From NCBI GenBank assembly GCA_013433145.1, contig CM024178.1, positions 1,891,501-1,955,500 on the forward strand: a DNA stretch of 64,000 nt. Reading direction: 5' to 3'. Both the position numbers and the translations under genes were made by a program. The DNA is from Ascaris suum. Its lineage: Eukaryota; Nematoda; Chromadorea; Rhabditida; Ascarididae. Shown here piece after piece: positions 13,001 through 28,838 of this stretch. The notes beneath the pieces were generated by a model, which was not told where the DNA came from, did no database searches, and saw nothing but the letters and a program-made list of their open reading frames with translations. Position 1 is the first letter of the stretch; every line of letters begins with the position of its first letter.

Positions 13001-16000
13001 ATTTGTTCAATAAAATTTGGCTGGAATAAATGACGTCATGTGAATAAGAAAATCTTTTATTCAAAAGCGATTATTTGCGCATAAAAATTTTCCACTTATA
13101 ATAGTGAAATAGCTCTTTTTTTTTGAAGAAATAAAACCTAATTTAAAAAAAAACAATAATTATAATCGAAAACTTAAATAATTTTTAAAAATATATAGAA
13201 TTTAAGTAATTTTGAAATATATATTGAGCATTTCTATTCAACTAGATAATGTTATCCTTATTATTCGTTCAATTGAAAATATTCCAAATATTTTACAATT
13301 GAATTCGATATACTGAATTAAATTCTTACAAATAAATAAACTTTTCTTTTTTTTTTTTTGATGGCATGAATAGCATTCTCTCTCTCATAATTACTTCATA
13401 TGTATTCACTTTCTAATTTCTTCTTAAAATTTAAAATTTTGTGAAATATTTTTAAAAAAAATCGTAGATTGCAGTTTAAAAAAAAAGAAAATTCAAAAAT
13501 ATGAGCCATTTTTTCAAAACGAATAATTAGAGCGTAAAAATTCCACATATTTCGTTTCGTGCATAAAAATTGATCGATTAAATAGGCAAAAAAAAAATTA
13601 TTTTTAATTTTTTCTTTAATTATGTTTTTTTTTTTCAAATTTAATTTAATTATGTTTTAATTTAATTATATTTTTAATTTAATTTTTTTCTTTAATTTTT
13701 CTCATTTTCAATTTTAATTATGCTTTTTTTTTCTTGATTTTCAATGAAATTTTAACGCGATGAAATATTTATAGAAGGCAATTTAAATTCAATGCTAATG
13801 AATTAGAGAAATTATCGTTATATCATTGATGCCAATTATTGATCGCTAAATATTCCTCATTTAGAGTCGTGGGAGATAATCGAAAATGCGCACTGAATTC
13901 ATTCGAAATTAGGGAATAATTAATGCAATGTTTGGAAGTATTTTTTGCCATTGAAAGATACAATATGCATAGATAATTGTGCAATGTGTTGAGGTATTAC
14001 TAATGTTGTAGCATGTTTTCTCAATGATCATCAATGATCAATCGCATTGATTGTGTTTTACAGGTAAACGTAATCGATCTGGTGGCGACACTTACCTTTT
14101 ATGTCGATCTACTTTTGACAACGTTCGGTGCCACTTCGGAGCTTGAGTTCTTCTCTATTATTAGGATAATGCGACTATTTAAGCTCACACAACACTCTAG
14201 CGGACTGAAGATTCTCATGCATACGTTCAGGTATGCCAATAAATTGTTTCGCATATTACAGCCCCACCTTATTGCTGTGTCTCGTGTAGCACGCGACAAG
14301 ATCGAATGTCCGTTCAATTCCTGTTGAACAACGTTGTGCACTTTCTATGTCCATCGATTCAAATATCTGAAGTATATATATATATCTCTTTGCATTCTCT
14401 TTGATAGTTTAAACTCGCGAACGACAAAATTATTCAGGTTAAATTTCGCAGCTAAAATCAATTTTATGGATTTTTCTCACTCAATTCCATATTCAATTTT
14501 TTTTTTTGTAGTTCATTGCTTCTTCAATAGTTATTTGATAGTCTTAAGTGCTAAAAATTCGATGTGGATTTCATTCTGTAAACAGTCGGATGCAATTCAG
14601 AAAAAAATATTTTTGATTAGGGAATTTAAATAACTGCAAAAAATACAATATTAGATAATTTGATATTGTTTTTTTATATATTTGAGTAAGCGAATATATT
14701 GAAATGAAAAAAAAGAGCATAATCCAGGCTAATTGTTGTGGCGCGTTTTTCCACCTATTTATTTTTTGACTCAAGAGAAGATGGATGTGTATGGGTTAAC
14801 TCCCCTTGGCTCGTCTAGTCGTCCATGACTTCTCGAGGATCTTCGTCTTCTATCGAGAAGCGGTTCAGTAAATTGCGAAACAGTACAGTTATAAGGGGCG
14901 AACAGTATATCACACTTATACAATAAAGTGTGAAACAAGTAGAGGCTTGTTCACAACGGTGGCTTTGATCGTCGGCACGATCCCGTAGTCGCACCCGGTG
15001 AACTCCACGCTGCCGCCGGATTTTGGCTAATTCAACAGCCACATGTAGATCCGCTTGTCCCTAAGACCAGTCTAGAAGCTGGAATGAATACAAGAGCACA
15101 TCAAGCTCATTTATGCTCTCCTGACTGTGTCTCAGGCTAGCTTGACGACACATATTGGGTAGTCGTTTTGTTTTTGCCTTTAGGCTCTTTTGCTTCTTTG
15201 ACTTACCTTGTAAGGTGCTGCACTATTCCCATTTGATTTATAGCCGACTGGTCTACTTTATAGAAGCACTAGTTAAGTTTATTCGTAGAGAAAGTTTGCC
15301 GAGACGTTAATATAAGCAATGAAGAGCATTACTATTTTAAGATAACTTTGTGTCTATGAAATGAAACTGGTGAACGTAATGATTGATACATATCACATCA
15401 TATCACTTCAAGCGATAAAACTTTTTGAAACAAAAAGAAAAATATTGTTGAAATATTTGATTGCCTTTATATTCACATTTATGCAAATATTTCAATTCAA
15501 CGGCTCAATATCGTTGTCCAATTTCAATGCCTTAAAATTTGATATTATGGACTTCAATAAATGAAGGAAAAGGAAATACGAACAGAAGGATTAGAATTCT
15601 ATGAACATTTGCTCAACACTAAAATCATTGCTTTACAGATAGTTCTTCCTAGTATAAATGCATTTTCAATTTTCTAGTCTTTGCAATAATCACATATATT
15701 TTGCTTGCTATCTGTTGTGTTTTTCATTTTTTTGGAAAAGAACAACGAATACTTTGTGATGTGCGTTTAATGAACTTATTTTCGATAAAGTTAAGCGGAA
15801 ATGATAAGTTTTACCTTTTCATTTATTTCTGAGACTATAGCATGGCGGAAAATATCAATTGCGAATATTAATGAGTTTAAAACAATTTTTTAAAAAAAAT
15901 TTTTCTTTTTCTTCTGAACGATCAAATGAAAGTCAATTGATCAATAAATTCGATTACTATTATCATGTTTTTTACTTACTGCTTGCCATATGATACTTTA

Positions 16001-19000
16001 GAAGTTATCATGTTAATGTGGAAATTAAAAAGTATAGTTGTCGCATAGTCTAACCGTCACTATATACGACAATAGTGTTGCGCGGTTTCGTACGTATAAA
16101 CTTCACGAAAATCTTTCCACCTTAATGACCACTTAATTTGAAGTTCGCGGTTAATAGGGTAGACGCACAAATAAACTGGATGGATGAGATCCTGACACCG
16201 AATTCCTTTAGCACAAGTTTATCGCTGAGTCTTTTTTTTTCCACAACAATATTTTTTCTTTGCGCCTCACCTAAGATCGTAATAGGCGTTAAGACCTCTC
16301 ATCTTATCTACATCCACTATTGCTTTATATTATTGCTAAAGCGATGCATTTTATGCTTTGTTGACGCATACACCTTATTTCAAATATGTTGTTTCAGGGC
16401 AAGTGCAAAGGAGTTAATGCTGCTCGTATTTTTCCTTGTACTTGGTATTGTCGTTTTTGCCTCACTTGTCTACTATGCGGAGAGGATCGAAGTTAATCCC
16501 GACAATCAGTTTCAAAGTATTCCACTCGGTCTTTGGTGGGCTGTACGTTTTTCTTCTTCTTATTTATTCTATCAGCACTCTTTTTTTTTTCACATTTAGC
16601 CTCATTCCAGGCATTTTTTTTCACTGTCGGCTTTTTCTTTTCTTACAGTTTTGTTTTTTCGACAATATGCTTTTTTTTTTGAAAATTCCGATACGATTAT
16701 CGAAATGAATTTATTGCCAATATATTTTTTCAAAATGAGCTTTGTCAGCTATTTTGGGATAGATCGAATGTTTCCAGCGTCTACTCATGAATTTTGCAGC
16801 TTAGAAAAATGTCCTTAATTTTCCTATTCTTCCATCCGAATATATAAAATTTGACTGCCATATTTCAAATTTATAAGTTATGATGAGAAAATACAAAATT
16901 CGAGCCATTTCTTTTAACGGGTTGAATTTAAATGGAGAGGTCAAATGAAGTCTCGTCTAGCTAAATAGAGACTATAAGCATAAAATGCGCAGATCTTAGC
17001 TAAAAATTTATATGGGGGTTTTTTTTATTTTATTATTTAAAACTGAAATATCTTCAAACGTAACAAGAGGATCTATTGTATTTATTTTCAAATTCAAATT
17101 CTTATTTGTCAATATTTTTCGCTATTTATTTCAAAAGAACGAATCGATTTGGCAATATGAATGCAAAGATCAGCTGAGATTTATTGCATTTATGGTATTT
17201 GTCCAATCATCGATTAGTGCCATATGAGAATTGTGAGAAATATTCCTTTTCATCTCAATATTAATAGATTAACAGTTACGACATGACAGTTGCGCCCATG
17301 ACGATTGCGCCTTGAGAAAGTGGAATAACATTTTAAAATGGAGAAAGACTGTTGAAATGTTAATTAACACCAAGTATAATGGAGGTGATCTGAGGTCTTA
17401 AATGTAATACCAGAAGCGTAAGAGCCTTATATTGTTAATTGCTTACTGAGGATGTCATTTTGGAGACGCTATTTCGGTGATGCCCAAGACGGTAGCCTGT
17501 TTGCAATATAACGAGAAATATCCAACACACGGAAATAGAAATGTAAGCAATAATGCTATGAGGATTGCAATTCTGGGAGAATTTTCGGAATCGAAGTTTC
17601 GTGACTTCGTGGCCAGAATCCAGAATCTAATGGCGAGTCCTTCTAAAACTCCTCTAGAAAATATATTCTCTATCTATATTAGCTCAATGGATATAAGGTT
17701 TATGCAATAGAGGTAATAAAACAAAAACAAAAATCGCTATTATAAAGTTATCCTTGAGATGATTTGATTAACTAAATAAAACTCTCCAAAGTATATAGTT
17801 CCCTTCAATAGGTGATGAAACATAAAAGATAATTCATAAGTTTTGCATTTGGTCCAGTACAATGGTATTGACGCAAGATAGCTCATGCTTAGTAAAGATA
17901 TGCAAAATATCGAGCGAAACGCTTTAATCGCTCGTTTCAGTCACGAACAGACCACAAAAAGTCACGAGGAGATCACAAAATATCAAGGTTTCCTCTTTTT
18001 TTTCGCTAGTCAATATGAGTGTTTAATTGCCTTCGTTGGCAAAATCCAAAACGGTCCAACGAAAATTTTATTATTCGAAAGAAGACATTTAAGAGTTGAG
18101 AGAAGCGAAACGCATGCGTCGTACTTTTCTTGATAAGCTAATGAATATCCATCATTCCTCCCATCCCCCGTCCCTCTTGACAAACTCTCCTCCCACCTTA
18201 CAATTGAAAGAAAATCAAACATTCTTTTTATGCTTTAGTGTAAAACTTATATCATCCAAGAAACATCCCACCTAAAGAAGCATTTGAGCTATGAAATTTT
18301 ATGGGCGAACAAAAAAAAAACTATATGTGCTAAGATATGGGGAATTCGAACTTTATTCATCATCATGAATTCGACTTTACACTAAGAGCTTAAGAAGACC
18401 ACCCAATGAATATCTAAAATGACAGTTTCTTTTTACCTTTACAAAAACTTTTTTTAAAAAAAAAACCTCTTTTCCAAATGATTTTGCATGAAATTGAAAT
18501 CCATGAAATTTACTGAGGAAAAATATCATAGAATATGGAAGAGTTCAGTTTATTTCGATGGAAGATCTTTTTTTTAATCGTTTATAATAGTCTGATGAGA
18601 CGACGATCGTTGTTCTTCTATCAAAAATCGCTCTGTATCCTTTTCTCGGCATTGTTGCACTCATTTGCTGCGAACATTTGAGAAACGAGACTTCAATGTT
18701 GACAAGAAAAATCTCCTTGAAAATTGTTGCTAAAATTTTTGCGCTCAAAATTTATTTACGTATAAATTTTCTCAACGAAAGTTAATTTTTTCAAAATATA
18801 CACTTAATGAATTCGAATTTGAGATATAACGTGCAATAATATCACCGTTTATCTCTTCTTATTCAATTTGTTCGCCTTAAAAAGAAAAAAAAAAACGATG
18901 CATTCTGTATGAAAAATGAGTGCAATAGTGCAATAAACCGAATCCAGCATACTCAATGAAGCATATCGAATGTTGCCTCACATATTATTTATGCGAATTG

Positions 19001-21848
19001 GATTACATCGAAACTCGTATTCCCGAATTATTTCATCTCATTAGCCGTACAGAATATATTTTTTTAAATGATCGTTTATGTGCAAATATTGCGATGTTCT
19101 TCTTGCATTTAAATGGGAGGTAGGGTAACTGGAGGGTTTAATGGTATCATTACGCTAGTTTTTCGAAATGCTGCCCGAAACCCCACCCCCCCCCTCTCCC
19201 TCGAACTCTCCCTTTTGAAAATGCGTCAAATGCAAATTTAGAGAAGCGTTATATGATCCCAATCCATTTCGTAGCCGTCAACTCGAAAAATTTCCCATTT
19301 CATTATGAAAAGCGAAAATATTAGATGATGGATTGAATAGAATTTGCTTAAAATGCGAGATTATAATTTTCGCATTGCAATATTGCAGATTGATATCCCA
19401 CAAGAGAATGATTCATTGCAAATCGTCATTGCGATGAATTATATCATTTGAATCAATAAAATTTATGCAGTGCACTTTGCACATATTCAATAATAGTAAT
19501 TACTCATCGAGTAACCAAACAATGGCTTTTCGTTTCTTTTTTCTTTGCCTAAAAGTGCGAAATATGATCGCCTTGGGGTGGGGTGGGGGGGGGGGGCTTT
19601 TTTAAAATTTGCAGTGTGCACAAATTAACAGATATTTGTTGCAGAATCTTAGGGAACATTCAGCAACAATGTTCGCCAAACCTATATGATAGCGATGTTC
19701 CTCAAGTTTTTCCTCAAGCGAAAATATTCCTCAAGTAAAAATTATTCCTCAAAATTTTCCACTCTCAACTTTATGAGGTAACTATTTCAAGAGTGTGCAA
19801 GTCTCATAAGTTCCGAGGATAATACATTGGTCGGCAATTTCCTCGGATAATCCACGAAAAATCCCAATTTTCAAGAAGAATTCATTGAATGGTGGCGATG
19901 TGCACTTTCCACGAATATTTTCAATGCATTAGAGATAATATAGAATGCAATTTTTATTGTTTTGAATAAATATGCGAATATCTTCATTGGGCTTCTAATA
20001 TGCGAGTTTACTTCGCAGTGCAATATTTTTTTTTTGTATATTTTTCAAATGAGCATTATATATTCATTATACAAGTTGAGAAAAGCAGCGTTGAAAGCCG
20101 ATGCGTTATAATTCCACGACTATAATTCGCTATTTTCCTCCCCTCCTCCCCCCCCCCCCAAAAAAAAAAAGAGTGTATCCAACCTGAAAGGTTTCAGACT
20201 TCATTGTGCTTAAATTATTCGACAATTTTCAAACAATTTCTTTATTGACTTATCAAAAACTTGCTAAATCATGAGAACATTGAAAGTGATCCTCCAAAAT
20301 GCAAAGAAAATCGAACAATTATTTGTCGGTGTAAATGACCGTTTTAATTTTTTATTGAAAACGTTGTTTTAAAATATACTTTTTTTTTGAAAATATTCGA
20401 TTATATTATAACATATAATTTTCATTATATCTAATTCTCTCACATTTCCTTATATTATTTCTATCTTTTTCTCACTTCATTTCTTTTTTCTTCTTAGAAT
20501 TGGTAAATTACATACGCCATTAGGAGGTTTTTAAATAATACTCTTCTAACTATATCATAATACTCCCACATATAATGTAGCATAAATTCACTAAAGAAAA
20601 TGAAAGAAATATAAATCACTGTGCGATATTAGTTGATCATCACACTTTCGTATGTATGTTGGCGATTGTCAGTTTCCTCTTCCATGACAAGAAAACCTCG
20701 GGAATTGTCTCCTAATCATCTACGAAATAGAAGCTCCAGAATCGTCCTTCGTCATATCTTTCGCCAGAATAGAAATTCGGCAGTATCTTTTTAGCTTGAG
20801 GGCACAAGATCGAGAAGTAGTATATAACTATAACTTTTTTAATTTTTAATTTTCCTGAAGAATCATAGAATAATTCACTTTTAGAGCATGCAGTGTGATG
20901 CAGTAAAGCAGTAGCAATTTCCCGATCAAATGAATCCTCATTTTGCGCATTCCTTGATCATATTTTGAATCTAATCATAGCTTCTTTCTCAGGTATTCAT
21001 AGATATACGTTGAATTACGTAAGGGAAAAGCATAAATCGTGGAGAGGAAATTAATCAACTATATAACAAATGCATCTCATTTCAGCAAAACTTTTTTTTT
21101 GTCGGATATATCCTTTTTATAAATTGCCATCATTTATATGCTCATTTATTGGCTACTTAATATGCATTTATAGACGTTACATTAGTGGTAAAATCGATCA
21201 CATTTCATTTTGTTGTCGGATATGAGACGATATGCAAATGAATGCATTTGAAAAGAGATGGAGACGATTGTTTCAGTGATGTGAATGCTCTAAGAGATAT
21301 TATTAAATTAAGCGGTTCTATTGAAAGGATTGATATAGGGCATGCTTCCTATTGAAATCTCCCTTTAAATACTATTGAGTTCACTTCAATAGACGAACTA
21401 ACCGAAATGGAAAAATTGTCGTCTCATATGGAATTATGAGAATAAAAGAGCGATAGAAGTGATATATGTTGAATAGACCGGTCTTCTAAGGAACGGTACC
21501 CACATGCTCAAAAAAATAGAACCATAGAAAAATATCCTTATTCTGTAACTAAAATACCATCAAAGCTATTGTGAAAGTGCATCCCACTTGCCTAGAATTA
21601 AATAATAAACGTTGACTTAGGGGGGAGGGGAAAGTAAACCAACTAGGCCTGAGAATTAATCGGACCGAATTCAATTGGATGACTGGAATTGATTTATCAC
21701 TCAAACCGTGCAATTTTTACTGGCGAACAGTTGATGCCAATGAACAACGGTCACCTGCAAATTGCCTGCCTTTGTTATGGGAGCGATTTATGGAGGAAAG
21801 TCTTTTTAATTCCAGTTTTGTTCCTTCACGTATACAAGCTTTATAATG

Positions 21849-21914
<66 letters not shown>

Positions 21915-24132
21915 CTGTATTCATTTATATGTAAACGTGAGGAACTAATGTCGCATTTGGTTCTTTGATAAAAGATTGTTTCAGCAAACTTCTTCATTGA
22001 GGGCGACGATTTGCGTAAACCATCAAAATACATCTAAATTTTAACATGCAAGGAAGCGGAAATTCGATTGCTTTCTGCGCATCGAGAAATTCTTATATCG
22101 AAGGGAACTTCGCGTATAAACTATGAGATGCTCCAATCATGAGAGATAGCATCGATAAAAATCATAAGGCATTACTCTTGTTCAGTTGGCATCTTCATGA
22201 AATAAATCACTCTCATCGCTATTGCTAAATTTTTACGGATTATCATATTCAAACGAATCGAATAGATGCATAATTATATATACTCCATATTGGACATAGT
22301 ATATTTTATGAATTTTATGCAAGCAATTTCGTTGCACTGAACATGAAAATAAATAAAACTATCGTTCGCAAAGTCAGGTGTGTGCCGTTTAGATAGTGAC
22401 GATGACAACGATAGGCTACGGTGATATGACTCCGCACACCTATCTCGGCAGGATTATCGGATCGGTTTGTGCGCTTGCCGGAGTGCTCACCATTGCTTTA
22501 CCCGTTCCGGTATGTTCAGTGCAAATTCTGAGTGGAAATCTGCTGTCGGTTTATCGAAATTTTTAAAACATTGAAGCTGAAAAGAATGAAAAAGCAAGAC
22601 GAAAACCACTTTCTTTTTTTTTTTTAAATTCATTTTTGCTTTGCTTTCACCTTTCTTTTCTCAAATTATTTTGATTTACCATTTATTGAAAATTCACTAT
22701 CGCCATATTTCGAGCTCATATTTGAAAACAATTACCGCTAATGTAAAGGATTCCAGACGAGCCGATGACGCTACGCTAGCTCCTTCCTTTTGAATAATTT
22801 GCCCGAAGTGGAGACATTTATGGCTATGAACTCATAGCTTTGTTCATTTGATGTTTGACGCTCGTTGCCATTACCCGTTATAAACACCTCCCGATATAAT
22901 AAAAAATTGAGAAGAGATCCCTTAAGGATCCATAGTAATTTTTGAAGAGATGTAAAACCGAAAAATAAGATTCCCTCTATTGGGTTACTTTGAGTCCGTT
23001 GCAATTCTTTGCCCCATAACATGTGATTATGAATCGCTTCCTTGCCAAATGAAGCCAGAGACGTGTTCTAATAAAGTAGCACCTAAGTGACATGCCTAAG
23101 GAGGGGGAGAGTGGGGGAGGAGGGAGGTTTCATTTGAACTAAAATTAGGTTGAATAGGACGGCAACAATGGGTTATTTGCATAACAGGTGAATACTTGTT
23201 TAGAGGCTATATCAAACACTTGCAAAATCTTTTATTTGCATGCAAATAGGGTGATAAAACGATGTGAAGCAATGTGAAGCACGCGTTTGATGGAGCAGAA
23301 TATTGAAGTTACTTGCACTAAGACGAGTATGAATGAAGGAATATTGCATCGATCTATTGGAGAGGAAAATGCGTATAGATTTCATAGCTGTTTTTAGGTG
23401 ATTGTAAGTAATTTTGCGATGTACTATTCGCACACACAAGCTCGTTCCAAGATGCCTAAGAAGCGACGAGGAGTGCTGAGTCTAGACCAGGTAAGTGATA
23501 CGCTCAACGCTGTTATAACTCTCTATGAAGTTTATACGGAAATGAATTCAGCACCACAATGAATTCAGTTCAGATATGCTAAACAGCTGCTCTTCAGTAC
23601 GAAGTTGTCCTGCAGATACCTCGACAATGCAGTTTGACAGACTGCACCACTGACCTCACCTTACATAACCCATAGCTCAGGCATTTTGCACAATCGCCTC
23701 TTGGGGTTCTCTAAGTAACATATCACAATAATACAACGTCCTCTATAGCTGTCAAATCATTTTAGTTTTCTCAAAAATATCTCAAAAATCATTTTAGTTC
23801 GCGATTTGCATAACCGGTCGGTCGCATTCAAAAAAACATGATGCATAATTGTATTATGTTCGTTAAATGAGGCTACATCGTAGAGCCATAGAATGTCATC
23901 AAATGAGCTTTACAGAGCGGTCAGCTTTGCATATATTCTCATTCTTGTTTCTTTTGCTTTGACCACACAAAAATGGTTTTTTTTTTCCAAAGCAATATAC
24001 ATAGGCTCATCCATATAGGTGAAGCAGCAGCCGGGCATGCATCAACGACGTCTAGCGACCAATAAGGAAGGACAACCACTGATCGTTGGCAAGTGCAACG
24101 GGCCTTCCAACTCGCACTCTAAGTGTCCTTAA
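3811..24132 (+). CDS. Shaw: Shaw/Kv3-type voltage-gated potassium channel subunit (complete, 10 coding exons)
   Basis: Pore-forming subunit of a tetrameric K+ channel of the plasma membrane; by family knowledge it sets excitability and repolarisation in neurons and muscle (nematode relative EGL-36). Coding exons are 3811-4065, 6522-6673, 8912-9020, 10389-10598, 12429-12521, 14064-14230, 16398-16542, 22393-22509, 23398-23490 and 24019-24132. They total 1455 nt, and all splice phases agree, giving 484 aa. Residues 5-100 are the T1 domain, with the H-x5-C-x20-CC zinc motif of non-Shaker Kv channels (H70, C76, C97, C98). S1 starts at 173, S2 at 243, S3-S4 at 274, S5 and pore helix at 330; the filter TIGYGD is 383-388 and PVP of S6 is 414-416. 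Odd points: S4 has Gln at 316, the filter has Ile for the usual Val, and five internal exons begin GTRA. Identification is very secure; the start is the first Met before the T1 domain. Confidence 0.95.
5646..5661 (+). repeat. Poly-G run, 16 nt
   Basis: In Shaw intron 1, preceded by GGGGT and thus quadruplex-capable. Confidence 0.97.
5769..5872 (+). repeat. Cluster of A- and T-tracts with TTGCAATTTTT units
   Basis: Repeated A-run/TTGCAA/T-run units about every 10-20 bp in Shaw intron 1, the kind of phased A/T tracts that bend DNA. Confidence 0.7.
6522..6673 (+). CDS. Shaw: Shaw exon 2: end of T1
   Basis: Encodes residues 86-135 and part of 136. [14 protein letters not shown] carries the zinc cysteines C97 and C98; the linker toward S1 follows. 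Acceptor tattttag, donor AG|gttttat, phase 2. Confidence 0.94.
8690..8764 (+). repeat. Tandem CTGCAATATAATT-like repeat
   Basis: Five to six degenerate copies of a 9-15 bp unit in Shaw intron 2. Confidence 0.8.
8912..9020 (+). CDS. Shaw: Shaw exon 3: T1-S1 linker
   Basis: Encodes residues 137-172, including [18 protein letters not shown], the conserved stretch just before S1 in Kv channels. Acceptor atgttcag, donor AAG|gtaatg, phase 0. The long pyrimidine-rich tract begins just beyond the donor. Confidence 0.93.
9040..9300 (+). repeat. Pyrimidine-rich tract, about 260 bp
   Basis: Nearly all C and T, starting shortly after the Shaw exon 3 donor. It produces Ser/Pro/Leu open frames that are not genes; it may form triplex DNA. 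Confidence 0.9.
9674..9730 (+). repeat. Direct repeat CTAAACTCTTC...ATAAGAGATTT
   Basis: Two adjacent copies (9674-9701, 9709-9730) that differ by a 6-bp indel, in Shaw intron 3. Confidence 0.85.
10389..10598 (+). CDS. Shaw: Shaw exon 4: S1 and S1-S2 loop
   Basis: Encodes residues 173-242 (210 nt, phase 0 at both ends). The S1 helix [20 protein letters not shown] is followed by a long extracellular loop. The acceptor reads aatttcag|GTAATA, so the exon itself starts with a donor-like sequence; skipping it would keep the frame but remove S1. Confidence 0.93.
10716..10750 (+). repeat. Inverted repeat CAAATGCC/GGCATTTG
   Basis: Perfect 8-bp stem with a 19-nt loop, at the start of a more GC-rich patch in Shaw intron 4. 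Confidence 0.7.
11082..11117 (+). repeat. G-rich tract with 17-G run
   Basis: In Shaw intron 4; four or more G-runs separated by single bases, the strongest quadruplex candidate in the Shaw gene. Confidence 0.96.
12333..12360 (+). repeat. Triple ATGTCTG repeat ending in a GTCTGCAGAC palindrome
   Basis: Three copies of ATGTCTG in 23 bp; the last overlaps a perfect 10-bp palindrome, about 70 bp upstream of Shaw exon 5. Confidence 0.75.
12429..12521 (+). CDS. Shaw: Shaw exon 5: S2
   Basis: Encodes residues 243-273: [20 protein letters not shown] with the conserved S2 acidic residue, then [11 protein letters not shown]. It is 93 nt, phase 0-0. Acceptor ttttacag|GTAATT is also donor-like. The ORF is too short to stand out without homology. 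Confidence 0.9.
12685..12705 (+). repeat. Stem-loop TTCAGGAT/ATCCTGAA
   Basis: Perfect 8-bp stem with a 5-nt loop in Shaw intron 5. Confidence 0.75.
14064..14230 (+). CDS. Shaw: Shaw exon 6: S3 and S4 voltage sensor
   Basis: Encodes residues 274-328 and part of 329. S3 is [18 protein letters not shown]4 is [18 protein letters not shown], with positive residues only at 307, 310 and 313 before Gln 316. Acceptor gttttacag|GTAAAC, donor AG|gtatgc, phase 2. Confidence 0.95.
14770..15250. other. GC-richer island in Shaw intron 6
   Basis: Composition unlike the flanking intron. The minus strand has a 75-codon open frame with a basic start ([20 protein letters not shown]) and an acidic end ([12 protein letters not shown]). 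Possibly a decayed mobile element; family not recognised. Confidence 0.3.
16398..16542 (+). CDS. Shaw: Shaw exon 7: S4-S5 linker, S5, turret, pore helix
   Basis: Encodes residues 330-377. [20 protein letters not shown] is the S4-S5 linker and S5; IPLGLWWA starts the pore helix. The donor GCT|gtacgt splits the pore helix from the filter, and a 5.85-kb intron follows. Confidence 0.95.
19585..19596 (+). repeat. Poly-G run, 12 nt
   Basis: In Shaw intron 7, preceded by GGGGTGGGGT. Confidence 0.96.
19698..19753 (+). repeat. Four TTCCTCAAG units
   Basis: Spaced 12, 17 and 18 bp; the last has one mismatch. Shaw intron 7. Confidence 0.8.
20148..20170 (+). repeat. Poly-C run joined to poly-A
   Basis: Twelve C followed by eleven A in Shaw intron 7. 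Confidence 0.96.
21855..21912. repeat. (AT)n microsatellite in Shaw intron
   Basis: About 28 uninterrupted AT units. Confidence 0.98.
22393..22509 (+). CDS. Shaw: Shaw exon 8: selectivity filter and S6
   Basis: Encodes residues 378-416: [14 protein letters not shown], then S6 with [13 protein letters not shown]. The filter is TIGYGD rather than the TVGYGD usual for Shaw. Acceptor ccgtttag, donor CCG|gtatgt, phase 0. Confidence 0.95.
23398..23490 (+). CDS. Shaw: Shaw exon 9: end of S6 and proximal C-terminus
   Basis: Encodes residues 417-447. [16 protein letters not shown] is the highly conserved Shaw S6 end, followed by a basic KMPKKRRGV stretch. 93 nt, phase 0-0, acceptor tttttag|GTGATT, donor CAG|gtaagt. 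Confidence 0.93.
24019..24132 (+). CDS. Shaw: Shaw exon 10: short C-terminal tail and stop
   Basis: Encodes residues 448-484 and a TAA stop. The tail is short and polar and ends in SHSKCP. Acceptor ccatatag|GTGAAG. No homology beyond frame and G+C rise supports it, but the frame closes and a polyadenylation hexamer follows at once. Confidence 0.75.
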   Translation: MKQQPGMHQRRLATNKEGQPLIVGKCNGPSNSHSKCP

Positions 24133-24163
24133 TCACTGCGGCGATTCAAGTGTCGCCCCATTA

Positions 24164-24169
24164 AATAAA
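24164..24169 (+). terminator. Polyadenylation signal of the Shaw gene
   Basis: AATAAA lies 31 nt beyond the stop codon, implying a very short 3' UTR as is common in nematodes. Confidence 0.6.
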
Positions 24170-28830
<4,661 letters not shown>

Positions 28831-28838
28831 CACAATCG

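Larger units (their letters stand above)
16543..22392 (+). other. Longest Shaw intron (5.85 kb)
   Basis: AT-rich intron between the pore helix and selectivity filter exons. It contains a 12-G run (19585-19596), C-runs at 19186 and 20148, a repeated TTCCTCAAG cluster and an AT microsatellite at 21855. Its open frames are short and show no recognisable motifs, so I see no nested gene. Confidence 0.8.
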
